A DNA stretch of 64,000 nt. Origin: Panagrolaimus kolymaensis. Its lineage: Eukaryota > Nematoda > Chromadorea > Rhabditida > Panagrolaimidae. The translations under genes and the position numbers were made by a program. The notes beneath the pieces were generated by a model, which saw only the letters and a list, made by a program, of their open reading frames with translations, was not told the origin of the DNA and searched no databases. Shown piece after piece: positions 1 through 11,647 of the stretch; position 1 is the first letter of the stretch; every line of letters starts with the position of its first letter. The stretch covers positions 744,001 to 808,000 of the forward strand of contig JAJQJQ010000004.1 in assembly GCA_028622995.1 (NCBI GenBank), in the 5' to 3' direction.

Positions 1-601
1 ATTATAAAGCTTATTGATGCACAATCATAGAAAAGTTTATCACCATATTTTGACCTTTTAAACCACTAGCATTATTGCAATTTTTAAAGATTGAAAAAAT
101 GACATCATCAAAGTAGCTTGTTTTTGTTTCTAAAAAAATCCACTTTTCCATCAAGTGGCTCTTCGAAAGTACATATCTCTTCTTTTTTTTGACCATTTTA
201 GTTTAAAATCACATTTTCAGAAAAGTCAAAAAGTTAAAAAAATATTTTTGACCCTGATCTTTATATTTTTATAAGCAAATCATCACAGCTGCGATCTTTC
301 TTTGCCGATGAAGATGGTGATGATGAAGCAATCGCGAAATAAATAACACACAAACTATATATTGCCTCAAGGTGGATAAAAAGAGTTAAAACGCTTTTTT
401 TTAACCAAAGTCTTTTTTTTTTAAGTTTGACAAACAAGCAAAAAGGCGGAGCGAAAAAAAAATGAAAGAGAGAAATCATTTCCCTTTTTGAAAAAAAAAA
501 TCATTCACAAAAAATTTGCGTATTTAAAGAACCAAGAAAAATCAAAATCTTCAACGAATAAAAAGTTGAAAGATTTTTACTTTTGATCGCAAAATTGAAA
601 A
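1..601. other. Intergenic, no gene seen
   Basis: AT-rich sequence with poly-T and poly-A runs. Two short minus-strand open frames (61 and 72 codons) have low-complexity composition and no splice or homology support, so I treat them as chance. The last part probably holds the promoter and 5' UTR of the secreted repeat gene that starts at 602. Confidence 0.6.
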
Positions 602-2430
602 ATGAAAGGTTGGAAATTTTTTATTGGAATTGCTGCAATTTGTGCTGTTGGAGCTTTGTCAACTCCAAAATTTGGATTAGTAAGTATTTTTATTTAAAAG
701 TTGGATATGGTTGCTCTGTGATCTAAAATACCTATAAAACTTTTTAAAAGTTTGATTCCTTTTGGTTTTGACCGCGAAAAGGTTCTTGCTTTACTGTATA
801 AGGCTTCAGCAAGAAATATTCCCATCTCTTTTTTTCTTCTTCAACTTTTTGTTACTTCAACTAATTGCTTTCTTTTTTTCCAGCCACCACCAGAATTATT
901 CAAATGGCTCCCAGAAGATGCTAAAGCTAGGCTTAAAGAAATTCATGAAGATCATTCACTCAAATGGGAAGAACGTCGCAAAATGATTGACGGAGTATTT
1001 GATTCACTTCCAGCTGATGTTCTTGAAAAGATGCCACTTCCTCCTGGACTTGATAAACTTCCACAAGATGTTCAAGATAAGCTCAAAGCTATTCATACTG
1101 ATAAATCAATCAAATGGGGACAAAAAAGAGAAAAGATGCATGAAATTATTCAATCACTTCCTGAAGAACAACGTAAACTTTTGCCTCCTCCAAGATTTGG
1201 TGGTCCATCGCCTTTTGGTCCTCGTGGTCTTCCTCCACATGTAAGTTTATTATGCTAACACTATAAAACGTTTAATATTTGTTTTTTAGCCTCCAAAGCA
1301 ATTCAAAGAAGTTCTTCCATCAGAAGTATATCAAAAACTCGTTGAAATTCATCAAAACAAAAATTTTACAGAAGAAGAAAAGAAAAACAAAATCGATGAA
1401 ACTTTGAAAGCTCTTCCAAAAGAAACTCTCACCAAGCTTCCATTGCCACCAAACTTTGATAAACTTCCAGCTGAATCTCAACAAAAAGCTCGTGAAATTT
1501 TATCTGATTTCTCCAAAGACTTTGATACTCGCCACAGAAATCTTCGTAAATTCATTGAATCACTTCCAGAAGAACAAAGAAAACTCTTGCCTCCACCACC
1601 ATTTGGAGCTCCACCACCTTTTGGACATCACGGATTTCCACCATTTGTAAGTTTTTAGGCTAACATTGTCAAACCTATATTACTGCTAGTTTTTTAGCCT
1701 CCAAGAGGATTTGAAGACGTTCTTCCAACTGAAGTTTATCAAAAGCTGGTTGAAATCCATCAAAACAAAAATCTCACTGAAACAGAAAAGAAGGCTCAAA
1801 TCGATGAAACAATGAAAAATGTTCCAAAAGAAACTCTCATCAAGCTTCCCTTGCCACCAAACTTTGATAAACTTCCATCTGAATCTCAACAAAAAGCTCG
1901 TGAAATCATGTTGGACTTCTCGAAAGACTTTGATATTCGTCAGAAGAATCTTCGAAAATTCATTGAATCGCTTACTGATGAACAACAAAAGCTTTTGAGA
2001 CCTCATTGGGGCGGATTTGGACCTTTTGGACCTCATCATCATCGTGGATTTTTACCTCATGTAAGTTTTTAATTACTTTTTTTAATCATTGAATTGAATG
2101 CCTTTTTAGCCTCCAAAAGAATTCAAAGAAATCCTTGGTGAAGAAATTTACAACAAACTTGATGCAGTTCATCAACTCAATGTTACTCGTGAAGAACGAT
2201 TCAAAAAGCTTGATGAAATTATGTCAAAGATTCCAAATGAAACTCTTGATAAGCTTCCTCTTCCACCTCCATTCCGTCAACTTCCTGATGATGTTCAAGC
2301 TAAAATTCATGAAATTATGCGTGACTTCTCCATCGATGGTTCAAAACGCTTTAAAAAAGTTCGAGAATTTATCAAAACTCTTCCTGAAGAACAACAACGT
2401 CTCGTTCCTCCTCCACCACCTTTCCATTAA
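602..2430 (+). CDS. Secreted SXP/RAL-2-like repeat protein built from modular exons
   Basis: Five exons join in phase 0: 602-679, 884-1240, 1290-1646, 1698-2060 and 2110-2430, giving about 491 residues. Exon 1 encodes a 26-residue signal peptide (MKGWKFFIGIAAICAVGALS). Exons 2-4 are 357, 357 and 363 bases and encode the same unit: a proline-rich start (PPPE or PPK), a KAxEIHxDxSL-like amphipathic stretch, LPLPPxFDKLP, a second amphipathic stretch, and an end in LPEEQRKLLPPP. Exon 5 is a shorter version. The motif resembles part of the nematode SXP/RAL-2 (DUF148, Ani s 5-like) family; that assignment is by eye. Secretion is inferred. Related single-unit genes lie at 15387-15909 and 16786-17924 on the other strand. 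The equal-sized phase-0 exons suggest growth by tandem exon duplication. Confidence 0.8.
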
Positions 2431-3852
2431 TTGGTCTCTATTATTTTGCTTTAATACTGTACACTTTTATTTATTAATTGTATTTTTGTAATAAATATGT
2501 TTTTGCATTTCATTTCTTTTTGTTTGCATGATAGTGAAATCTCTTGTTAAGATTGGGCACAATTTTTAATGCATCTTTTCATACCTTTATAATAACCATA
2601 AAAAAGTTAAGAATTTGCCGCGATGTAAAAAAAGGTTAACGAATTTAGGTTCATTATTGATAAGGTCTTCAACATCACCCAACTATCAGTTTTTTAACTC
2701 ATGGTTTTTATATAGGCGAACTTATTGATTGTGCTGTTTTTAGTGGTATTAAAACAACAAAATTGCGATAAAAAGAATAAGACCAAATTTTTTCGATATG
2801 TTCCTTCGTTTTTACATTTTCCAATTTTTTGATACTTATTATTCATGATCATCTTCTTTATTCAGATTCATCTCTCGTAAAACCAAATGAGCTATAACCA
2901 CAATGGACCTTATAGAATTTTTATGACTTATTTTTGGTGAATCAACAATATTTTTGTCACATACTTATTTTGCTTCTCTTCAAATTTTATGTTAAAAACG
3001 TGTGATCCTATTATTACCTAATGGAATACTCTTTTTCACTCAGATATTCGTGCTTCATTTTTTGTTGCATATCTTGGTACCATCAACTGCAATCGTCTCG
3101 TCACTTTAAAGCCCTGTAAGGTTGAACAATACTCATTTTAATAACTTGAAATTGAAAGATAACAAAGAAAAAATACTTTCAGACTTATGATGAAAGTTTT
3201 CTTCAAACATGATCTTATGGTTAAAAAACAAAACTTTGAAAGAAATTACTTTGTATTAAAAAAAACTAAGAAGCCCCTTATTGTCAAGCAAATCATTCAT
3301 TCATCATAATAAGGTGTGTTAATGTCCGTCTCCCAGGGCAGTGACATAAATGGTTACACATACGTGGCATAAATGCCATTTCCTATGAAAATTCTTCAAG
3401 CAATAAAATTGAGCGTTTTCTCCATGGAAAATAACAAACAAAAAATCAATAAGAAGATGAGGATAATAAAACAAAACAATAATGCTTTTGATTGTTTGTA
3501 AATTAAAAATTTTTTATTGTTTGACTGACGGCTTTCATAAAAAAATATGCAAAAATTCAAACAACTGCAAAGAGATGAATGAAGGTTATTGTCTTCATTC
3601 TTTGCGAAAGTCTCGCAGTTTCGCGCTCTTTGCTTGCGTGGTCATTTTTTTTATGTGAAACAACAAAAGAAAAAAGTGACGTTCTTCAGCATTTTTTTTT
3701 GACGTTCTCTTCTTCTTTTTTTGCATTTCGACTTTCTGGCAAATTTTTTATTTGGCTTTCTCTTGTTATTATTCTTCAGGTTTAGTGGATAATAGCTTTA
3801 TTTTTTGGTGGTAAATTAAAGCTTATCAAAACCTTTTATAATCTTCAACACA
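2431..3852. other. Intergenic, no gene seen
   Basis: The first ~60 bases contain AATAAA-type signals for the preceding gene. Around 3350-3382 there is a small imperfect inverted repeat around GGCATAAATGCC. A 68-codon plus-strand frame at 3579-3785 has no support and lies where the Sec61 promoter and 5' UTR should be. Nothing else was recognised. Confidence 0.5.
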
Positions 3853-5542
3853 ATGGGCGGTAAACTTTTTATATCATTTTTATATTCATGCGTTTAATAA
3901 AATATTATCTTTTCAGTCAAATTCTTAGAATTTGTTAAGCCTTTCTGTGGATTTGTTCCAGAAGTGGCTAAACCAGAACGCAAGATTCAATTTCGTGAAA
4001 AAATGCTATGGACAGCCATCACTCTATTCGTCTTCCTTGTATGTTGTCAGATTCCACTCTTCGGTAAGTTTAACTTTTATTCATATTCTCAAGCACAACT
4101 ATGTTATTATGATAATATTTAGGTATTATGTCTACGGAGAGTGCTGATCCACTTTATTGGCTTCGTGTTATTATGGCTTCAAATAGAGGAACGTTAATGG
4201 AACTTGGTATTTCTCCTATCGTCACTTCTGGTATGATTATGCAACTTTTGGCTGGAGCTAAGATTATTGAAGTTGGTGATACTCCTCGGGATCGTGCTCT
4301 TTTCAATGGTGCTCAAAAATGTACGTTACTTTAATAAGGTTTATATGTTTTACTTATACCATGTTTTTAGTATTCGGTATGATCATTACGATTGGACAAG
4401 CTATCGTTTACGTTGGTTCTGGAATGTATGGTATTCCATCTGAAATTGGTATGGGTATTTGCAGTCTTATCGTCCTTCAACTTTGTATTGCTGGTTTGAT
4501 CGTTTTGCTTCTTGATGAACTTCTCCAAAAGGGTTATGGTCTTGGCTCTGGTATTTCCCTTTTCATCGCCACCAATATTTGTGAAACTATCGTATGGAAA
4601 GCATTCTCACCTGCAACAATGAATACTGGACGTGGTACTGAATTCGAAGGTGCTATCATTGCCCTTTTCCATCTTCTCGCCACCCGTACCGATAAAGTTC
4701 GTGCTCTTCGTGAAGCTTTCTATCGTCAAAATCTTCCAAATATGATGAATTTATTGGCTACTGTCTTGGTTTTCGCTGTTGTTATTTACTTCCAAGTTTG
4801 TTAATTACCTTATTGTAACATTTATTAACCCTTTGGTTTTTAGGGTTTCCGTGTCGATCTTCCAATCAAAAGTGCGCAACATCGTGGCCAACAAAGCTCT
4901 TATCCTATCAAACTTTTCTACACTTCCAACATCCCGATCATCTTGCAATCCGCTCTCGTTTCAAATCTTTATGTTATTTCTCAAATGCTTTATGCTAAAT
5001 TCGGTGGTAATATCCTTATTAGTTTGCTTGGAACATGGTCTGATGCTTCTGGTGGATACAGAAGTTTTCCAACTGGTGGACTCTGCTACTATCTTTCGCC
5101 TCCTGAAACCTTCTCTTCTATGCTTACTGATCCTCTTCATTGCGTTACCTACATTGTCTTTATGCTTGGATCTTGTGCATTCTTCTCAAAAACATGGATT
5201 GACGTTTCTGGTTCAAGCGCTAAAGATGTTGCCAAACAACTTAAAGAACAACAAATGATTATGCGTGGTCATCGTGAAAAGTCAATGATTCATGAACTTA
5301 ACCGTTATATTCCTACTGCTGCTGCATTCGGTGGTCTTTGCATTGGTGCTCTTTCTGTTACTGCTGACTTTATGGGTAAGCTATCGTAAATATTGGTATA
5401 TGGTATTAATTTACTATTATTTTTAGGTGCAATTGGTAGTGGAACTGGTATTCTTCTTGCTGTTACCATTATCTACCAATACTTTGAAATTTTCGTCAAA
5501 GAACAACAAGATATGGGTGGAATTTCTGGCATGTTCTTCTAA
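3853..5542 (+). CDS. sec-61.A: Protein translocation channel subunit Sec61 alpha
   Basis: Six exons: 3853-3859, 3917-4063, 4123-4320, 4371-4795, 4844-5375 and 5427-5542, all joining in frame. The first exon is only 7 bases (ATGGGCG). The product is about 474 residues, the usual Sec61 alpha length, and is near-identical to animal Sec61 alpha throughout: [10 protein letters not shown] at the N-terminus, the plug region [69 protein letters not shown], and YFEIFVKEQ at the C-terminus. It forms the ER membrane pore for co- and post-translational translocation with Sec61 beta and gamma and has ten membrane spans. The ATG was chosen because the micro-exon restores the conserved start. The exon 4 donor is GTTTGT, a variant seen elsewhere in this window. 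The gene is convergent with the VPS72-like gene, and its 3' flank was copied to about 25 kb. Confidence 0.97.
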
Positions 5543-5704
5543 GGCTCTTTTGAAGACTTTTAACTTATTTTTTTATTTCATTTATTTTTGTTGATTTTTA
5601 ATGTAAAACGGACTCTATTTTCCGTTATTTATAGTTTGTAATAATAAAATGTTTGCAAAAATAAATAAAAAATTTATAAAGCTAAATGTGTACAAACAAA
5701 CAAA

Positions 5705-6643
5705 TCAAATTTTTTCATAAGGTAAATCATCAAACCCAAGAGGCTTTGAAGGTAGAAGTTGTTGACGAGATAGCCATAATTTTGAAGGCTTCCATTCACG
5801 TATCATATCGTCTGGAATGGTTATTCGACTGACCCGTTCACCATTTTCATTAAAAAATTGTTCAGTTTTAATCACATCGGTCCGCTGAATTTTTTGACGA
5901 GGACGTAAAGATTCTAATGTTTGAGTCCTTTGTTTTTCTAATTCCAATTCAATTCGTCGCAAATCTTCTTGATTCTTTTTAGCAACAAGTTTAGCTTCTT
6001 GCATATATCTGGCGTGGGTTTTGTCATCGGCGACATTGTCTTCAACAAGCAAGTTTGATGCAAGTTCTTTCATCATTCTTTCACGTTTCTTTTTTGCTTT
6101 TTCATTCGATGTTGACTGAAATTAACAAAGTTAGAAAAGTGGTGTTGCTATCTTTGCATTAAAAAACCGCATACGATTTGGGCTCGTTTTTGGCTTTGAA
6201 GTTCAGATTCTCCTGCATCTGCTGGTTCTTCATCACCTTCCTCTTCGTCAAAATCAGAGTCTACTTCTGATTCAGATTTCATAACTTCATCATCAGCTTC
6301 AAAATCAACATCGTTGTCAACCTTAAAAAAAAGAATAAAAGGGAATTTATAATCGATAGTAACAAACTTCAAAGAAATCCTTATATGCTTCTTCGGATTG
6401 AACCATTTCTTTAACATCTTTTTCTTTTTGCTTTTCAATTAATTCTCGCATTTTTGTTCCAGCAGCTGAACGTCTTGATCTTGTTTTAGCTATAGTTTCA
6501 AAGTCGGAATCATCGCTGCTACTATCATTGGTTCCATCAGAATCATCTGATTTATCTGTAGCTTCGTTGCTTTCGATTTCTTCTTTTACAACTTCTTCAA
6601 TTTTTCTCTTTCGAGATCGAATTGGTTGACGACGAGAGGGCAT
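5705..6643 (-). CDS. VPS72/YL1-like chromatin-remodelling subunit, short C-terminus
   Basis: Three phase-0 exons on the minus strand: 6643-6368, 6321-6175 and 6115-5705, about 276 residues. The N-terminus is basic (MPSRRQPIRSRKRK), followed by acidic blocks and a YL1-type segment: RSRRSAAGTKMREL, then EAYKDFFE, then SEVDSDFDEEEGDEE, which matches the YL1 signature VDSDFDxxEGDE. YL1/VPS72 is the H2A.Z-binding subunit of SWR1/SRCAP and Tip60 complexes in the nucleus. The rest is charged and helical and ends at FDDLPYEKI. The usual YL1 C-terminal module extends beyond its PYA motif; here the protein stops just after LPY, so that module looks truncated. The start at 6643 is the ATG next to the basic segment; an upstream in-frame ATG at 6682 is possible. 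A degenerate copy of the last exon lies at about 24.8-25.0 kb. Confidence 0.65.
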
Positions 6644-7002
6644 TTTGGTAATATTCCACAAATATAATAATTTATTTATCACAAATTAAATTATTTCTAA
6701 ATAACAAAAGGCGGGTAAAGCTGAAGGTCGTTAACATTTTCTTGCAATGTAACTTGTCATATTTACTCAATATGCCAATGTTCACCAAATTTAAAAACAC
6801 TCCTATGATATTTATTGCATACATAAAAAAATCTCTTTTTATTAACAAAGTTATACCCTCATTTCAAAAATTCTCATAGCTTCTGTCTAAAAGATAAATT
6901 TGCATGTTTAAAGATGACCACTTTTTTTTATTCAACTTTGAGTAAAAGTTTCATTTTGCAGTTGCAAAGCGCTTTCATCAAATTGGTTGAGTGATTTTAT
7001 CA
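6644..7002. other. Divergent intergenic region
   Basis: About 360 bases between the divergently transcribed VPS72-like gene and the membrane-protein gene starting at 7003. It presumably carries both promoters. No clear TATA box or other motif was identified. Confidence 0.5.
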
Positions 7003-9157
7003 ATGGAAGGAGAAAATCATCAAAAAGGTATTCACTATTCGGATTACTTTTTTCTTCTGGCAATTTTGTTTATCTTTTTGATTTTATTCTTTTTGATTTG
7101 TGTCTTTGGTATTATTGCAACACGATGGTCATATCGAAGGCGAACAAAAGAAAAACTTGATGAAGAAAAAGAAAGGCATCGAAAGGAAGAAGAAGCTTGG
7201 AAAGAATGTGAACGACGACTTCGGGATGAAGCTGAAAGAAAAAATGAAAGAGCATTGGAAAGAGGTAAGTACACGTTTTGGATTCTGATGGATGAGGTTT
7301 AGAAATATTTGCTTTGAAAAGAACGTCAACGTGCTAACATAAACATTTTCATTTTTAGAACTTCGAAAGAAATATGAAGAAAAAGAATCAAAACCTCATA
7401 CAACTGTGATCAAAATGGAGCCTCCAATTACTCCATCAGCTTCTCGTGAACCTGCTGTTCGACAACCAGTTTGTAATCATCAACAAATTCCATCAAATGC
7501 TCAACCATTAGTTCAAACATTCTTTGTTCCTCAACCATACTTTCCTCCTCCGCCAATTCCGCAACAATATTTTCAACCACAAAGTTTTCAACAATATCAA
7601 ACTTACTTGGGTCAACAGTTGCCACCACCTCCAAAACCTGAAGAACCAAATCAACCATCATCAAAAATATTACCAAAAGATGAAAGAAAACAAATGGGAA
7701 AGCCTGTTGCAAAGGATGATGTGACTATCGATGTTGAAGTTGAAGATGTATGTATTAGTTTTCGCTTTCTTTTTAAAACTCTGCTTTTTTAGTCTTCATC
7801 TGCATTACCAACATTGTCTGATTTCTCTGGTCGTTTATCTCGTTTAAGTCAAAGTGAAATTGAAAGTGAAGTTCCATGCTTTTCTACCGATGTTGAATCA
7901 AGATCGAAATCACCAAAGAAAATGAAGAAACATGGCAAGAAAGATCCATGGAAAAAACGAACATCATCAACAACTATCACCGAAACAAATACAATCACTG
8001 AAACTTTGGCATCATCGAGTGGAAATACATTAACACCATCGATCCCAATAACTCGTACTGTTACTCGAACAATGGTAAAAGAAAATGCTAAAATGCCAAA
8101 AACATGGCAGAAACGATCGCCATCTATTACAACATCATCAGCTGGTATTTCTAAACATAAAACTCCAACATCTTCGGTTGCTCCTTCTTCTCAAAGTTCT
8201 TCATTAACTGAAACTGAAGCCATCACTGATGTTTCAATTACTCCAATAACTTCAAGAACATCCACAGTAACAACTCCAACAGAAGCTTCAACATCTTATA
8301 CAACGACAAAGACTCCTTCATCCAATGCATCCACAACACGTGCTTCTCCTGAAATAACTCAAAGAACTCAATCACCTAAAGATCAATCTCCAACTATTTC
8401 TGTTGAAATGCCTGTAACAAATATAGTAATATTTTTGTTTTTAATGATATCATTTTTAACTCTCTTATTTTAGGAGAAAAGAAAGATCATTGGTTTCAAG
8501 CCTAAAGCTGCTTCTCGAGTTGCTCAAGTATTAGCGAAGCGTCAAGAAACAAAGGATTGGCGTCTTCCAAATCAACGATATGAATTGGATTATGAAAAGG
8601 GTTTGCTTATTTTTATCAATGTTTTAAAATAGTTCTTTACGATTCATTTAATATTTTTAGATTCACCACAAAAAGCATCTCTTTCACCAGAAACAACTTC
8701 AAATTCATCTCAAACCTCAATTACTCCATCGTCGACTATATCAAATCCTCAGGCTGATCTCTTCCCTATTGCTCAAATCACAGCTTCATCATTATCAATT
8801 CCTCCTGAATTTCCAAAGAAACTGGCTGAATCAAATGATCCATTTCTCACAAATAATCCATATTGGCGATCTCGAGCAGAACGTGAAACATACATTCAAC
8901 GTCTTCGAAGTCCAAACACTGGAAGAATCAATGGTATTGAAGTAACTTCAAAAGAAACTGCACTTTGGTTACCCATGTCTCAAGCTTCTCCTTCTCTGCG
9001 AAGAGAAGAAAAATTTCCAGCTGAATTACATCGTGCTCAAATTGTTGAAGTTCTTAAATCGGATAAAACTCAAGAATCTTCTCCTGAATTACGTGGTACT
9101 CAAGTTGGTGAAGTTCTCAAATCCGACAAAACTCAAGAATCTCCGCCATTGTATTAA
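7003..9157 (+). CDS. Single-pass membrane protein with coiled coil and Ser/Thr-rich tail, unrecognised
   Basis: Five exons: 7003-7264, 7359-7747, 7793-8425, 8474-8600 and 8661-9157, in frame, about 635 residues. Residues ~15-45 form one strong hydrophobic span (YFFLLAILFIFLILFFLICV). This is followed by a highly charged coiled-coil-like stretch rich in K, E and R, a Pro/Gln-rich segment, and a long Ser/Thr-rich low-complexity region with dispersed basic motifs (KKHGKKDPWKKR, KMPKTWQKR). The C-terminus has two tandem copies of a ~20-residue unit centred on VEVLKSDKTQESS and GEVLKSDKTQESP. No family recognised. The topology (short N-terminal part, then TM, then a long charged tail) suggests a cytoplasmic or nuclear-envelope-facing tail, but this is inference. 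The end of exon 3 could instead be at 8412 (CCT|GTAACA), which keeps the frame. Confidence 0.75.
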
Positions 9158-9644
9158 TTAATTATTGTATTTATTTGAACTTAATTTTGTTATATAAACT
9201 ATCTAATAAATTTTATTTGATCGCATACTTTTTTGGATATTTGGTTATGTTAATTTTTGTATTTGTGATTTTTTTGTGCCATAAAACTAGCAAGCTAAAC
9301 ATGTCTAAAATTTCTAATAGTTTCATATCCATTTACCATCATCACTCCTTAGTTGTTCCATTTACAGAATTACACTAACTCCATTTATTTACAAACATAT
9401 ATTTTTTTTACAAAAATTATTAGACAACAATCAAAACAAATACCAAGATTCTGGGATATGATGATTAATAATTTGATTTGTTTTCGGATTCTTCATCCAT
9501 TTTTACATCGGATTGGATATAAAAAATTTCCTTTACCAAAATCACAACTAGCTTTAAAATATTGTAGGAGAACCCGTCTTAATTTCCTACGAGCCATCTC
9601 GTCTTTTTCTTTTTTTATTATCATTTTTCACCTTCAAATTTTAG
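9158..9644. other. Intergenic, no gene seen
   Basis: 3' flank of the membrane-protein gene, with AT-rich sequence and several short open frames (67 and 98 codons) that lack support. It ends at a good acceptor (TTTTAG) for the orphan coding fragment that follows. Confidence 0.45.
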
Positions 9645-9809
9645 CTTGAAGCTCATAAAGAACTTTTATTCCATCTTCGTCTCAATCTTGCTATGGTTTT
9701 TGTTAAATTTAAGGGTTTGTTATCATTTTTTTTGGCAGGTATAATTGCTACTGATTACTATATCATTTAATTTTCAGAGAACATCCAAGCTCTTCAAAAT
9801 CGTTTTTAA
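9645..9809 (+). pseudogene. Orphan C-terminal coding fragment, two exons
   Basis: A clean TTTTAG acceptor precedes an open segment 9645-9714 (LEAHKELLFHLRLNLAMV...), which ends at GTTTG. A second segment after TTTTCAG, 9778-9809, continues the frame and ends in TAA. Together they encode about 33 residues that look like a real C-terminus (amphipathic, ending ALQNRF). No upstream exons were found, and the stop lies one base before the ATG of the protein kinase. I do not recognise the family. It is most likely the remnant of a duplicated gene end now serving as 5' flank of the kinase. Confidence 0.35.
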
Positions 9810-9810
9810 C

Positions 9811-11647
9811 ATGGATGGTCTTGATCAAAATGTTTTTACATTTTATAAAAATAAGAAAAAAGAAAAATGGTGGAGTGTCATATTACCTTTTAAGGATACT
9901 GAAAAAAATGTGTAAGCCAGATTTTTTACACTTGAAAATAGTATTATTTCGGATTTCATTAAAATAAACTTTACTTAATTGATATTTCTTTTAATTCATA
10001 ATTATTTCACTTTCAAATCTTTTTTAGAAATTTAATGACATCGGTCATATGAAAATTTCTTGAAAACGTTTTTGACTGAAGAAAAAATGGAATTTTAGCA
10101 AAGAATTTAAGAATGTATTCAATTAAAGTATATTTAGAATAAAATAACTTTTCTAAAAAACCATAAAATTTAAATGGCTTGGTTCTTTGGAAATTCGAAA
10201 AGCTCTTGATTATAATTTTATTTATTATATATATTTTAGTACTGCCGTCAAAGAAACATGTAAACTTTTTATGAACAAACTCAAAAAGGAGCCAATATGC
10301 ATTGGAGAAGGTTGTTATGGTCAAGTATGGATTGTTAAACTGGATGGAAAACAAAAAGAATTTGTCCAAAAAATTTACGTCGAGATTGAGGATACAGTTG
10401 AAATAATAACCGAAGTTAATGTTTTAACATGTTGTGATAGCGAATATATTCCGAAATTGATTTACAGTGGATTTGTTTATGAAGAAACAATTGTAAATAA
10501 AAAAAAGGAAGAAATTATAAAATGGTGTACAATAATGGAATATTTCAAAGGTGGAACTTTATGGCATCATATAAAAAAGGATTATAAAATTACTCCTGAT
10601 GGAGCAAAATTTATTGCTTTTGAACTTGCGCTGGCTCTAAAATATTTACATGGTAAAAATTATACTCATGGGTAAGTTGTATTTTATAAAAGTTATAAAC
10701 ATAATTAAATTTTTAGCGACTTAAAACCTGACAATATTGTGTTAACAGAAAATGGTAATGTTCGTCTAATCGATTTTGGCAAATCTCGAAATGTTAAAAC
10801 TAATGGTATACTTCCTGGACAAAATAAATGGTATATGGCTCCAGAAGTATTTCGTGGAGACAAGGCTGGAGTAGCTTCAGATCGATGGTCTTATGCTGTT
10901 GTTCTTTGCTTTATGATTCAAGGAGAAGCACCGTTCGGTAAAGATGGGCAAAATGGTAAAGAAATTTACGATGCTGCTATTAGCAAAGAACCAAACATGA
11001 ATAACATAAATGATGTGAATGCTAAAGATCTTATAAGAAAACTTCTAAATCCTGATCCTGTTCAACGTTACTCTGAAATTACCAAACATGCTTACTTCAA
11101 AGGTCTTAAAAAAGAAGAGGATCCTCCATTCAAGCCTGGAGTTGTGAATTTAAAACATATCGATGTTATAGATGGTGTTGAAGGATCTGTTAATATTGAT
11201 TGGTCGGATTATGTTGATCTCGTGGGAGAAGCTCTTAAGATACCGACGAAGACTTACTTTGAATCATTAGAGAAACCAACAATAGTTAATAAAGAAACCA
11301 AAAATCTTCCGACTCACGTCAAGTCTAAGAAACTATTAAATGTTAAAGAAACGAATATTCAGGTGAATGAATTAACAAAATCAAAAGGTATGGAAGATGT
11401 AACAAAATTTAAAGGTAATAAAATAGAAATATCAAAAACAAACGCTGCTAAAAAAGTGCCAGATGATGGAGAAGGAAAAAAATTGAACGTTGTAAGAAAA
11501 GTTGCAAAAACGAAAGATAATGGAGAAGTAAAAAAACCAGAAGATATTATAAAAATGCCAATACCTGAAAGAAAAGCAACAAACAAAAAAGGTGGCGATA
11601 AAGGGAAAAAACAAAAAGCAAGCGATAAAGGAAGAAAAAAAAACTAA
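9811..11647 (+). CDS. Protein kinase, HGD-type catalytic loop
   Basis: Three exons: 9811-9911, 10240-10671 and 10717-11647, in frame, about 487 residues. The glycine loop is IGEGCYGQV, the ATP lysine is in FVQKIY, the catalytic loop is THGDLKPDN, the Mg loop is LIDFG, and MAPEVF and SDRWSYAVVL follow. The catalytic Asp, Asn and DFG Asp are present, so activity is plausible, but the usual HRD arginine is glycine, coded across the exon 2-3 junction. Substrate specificity looks serine/threonine-type from LKPDN. After the kinase core (ending near RYSEITKHAYF) comes a ~150-residue lysine-rich, low-complexity tail ending KGRKKN. Exon 1 is assigned because AAT GT|GTAAGC gives the phase required by the exon 2 acceptor; an alternative start is the ATG at 10271. 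The family within the kinome is not identified. Confidence 0.8.

Noticed and set aside
3350..3382. Inverted repeat around GGCATAAATGCC
   Set aside because: Short and imperfect; no second copy noticed, so not called a mobile element or RNA.
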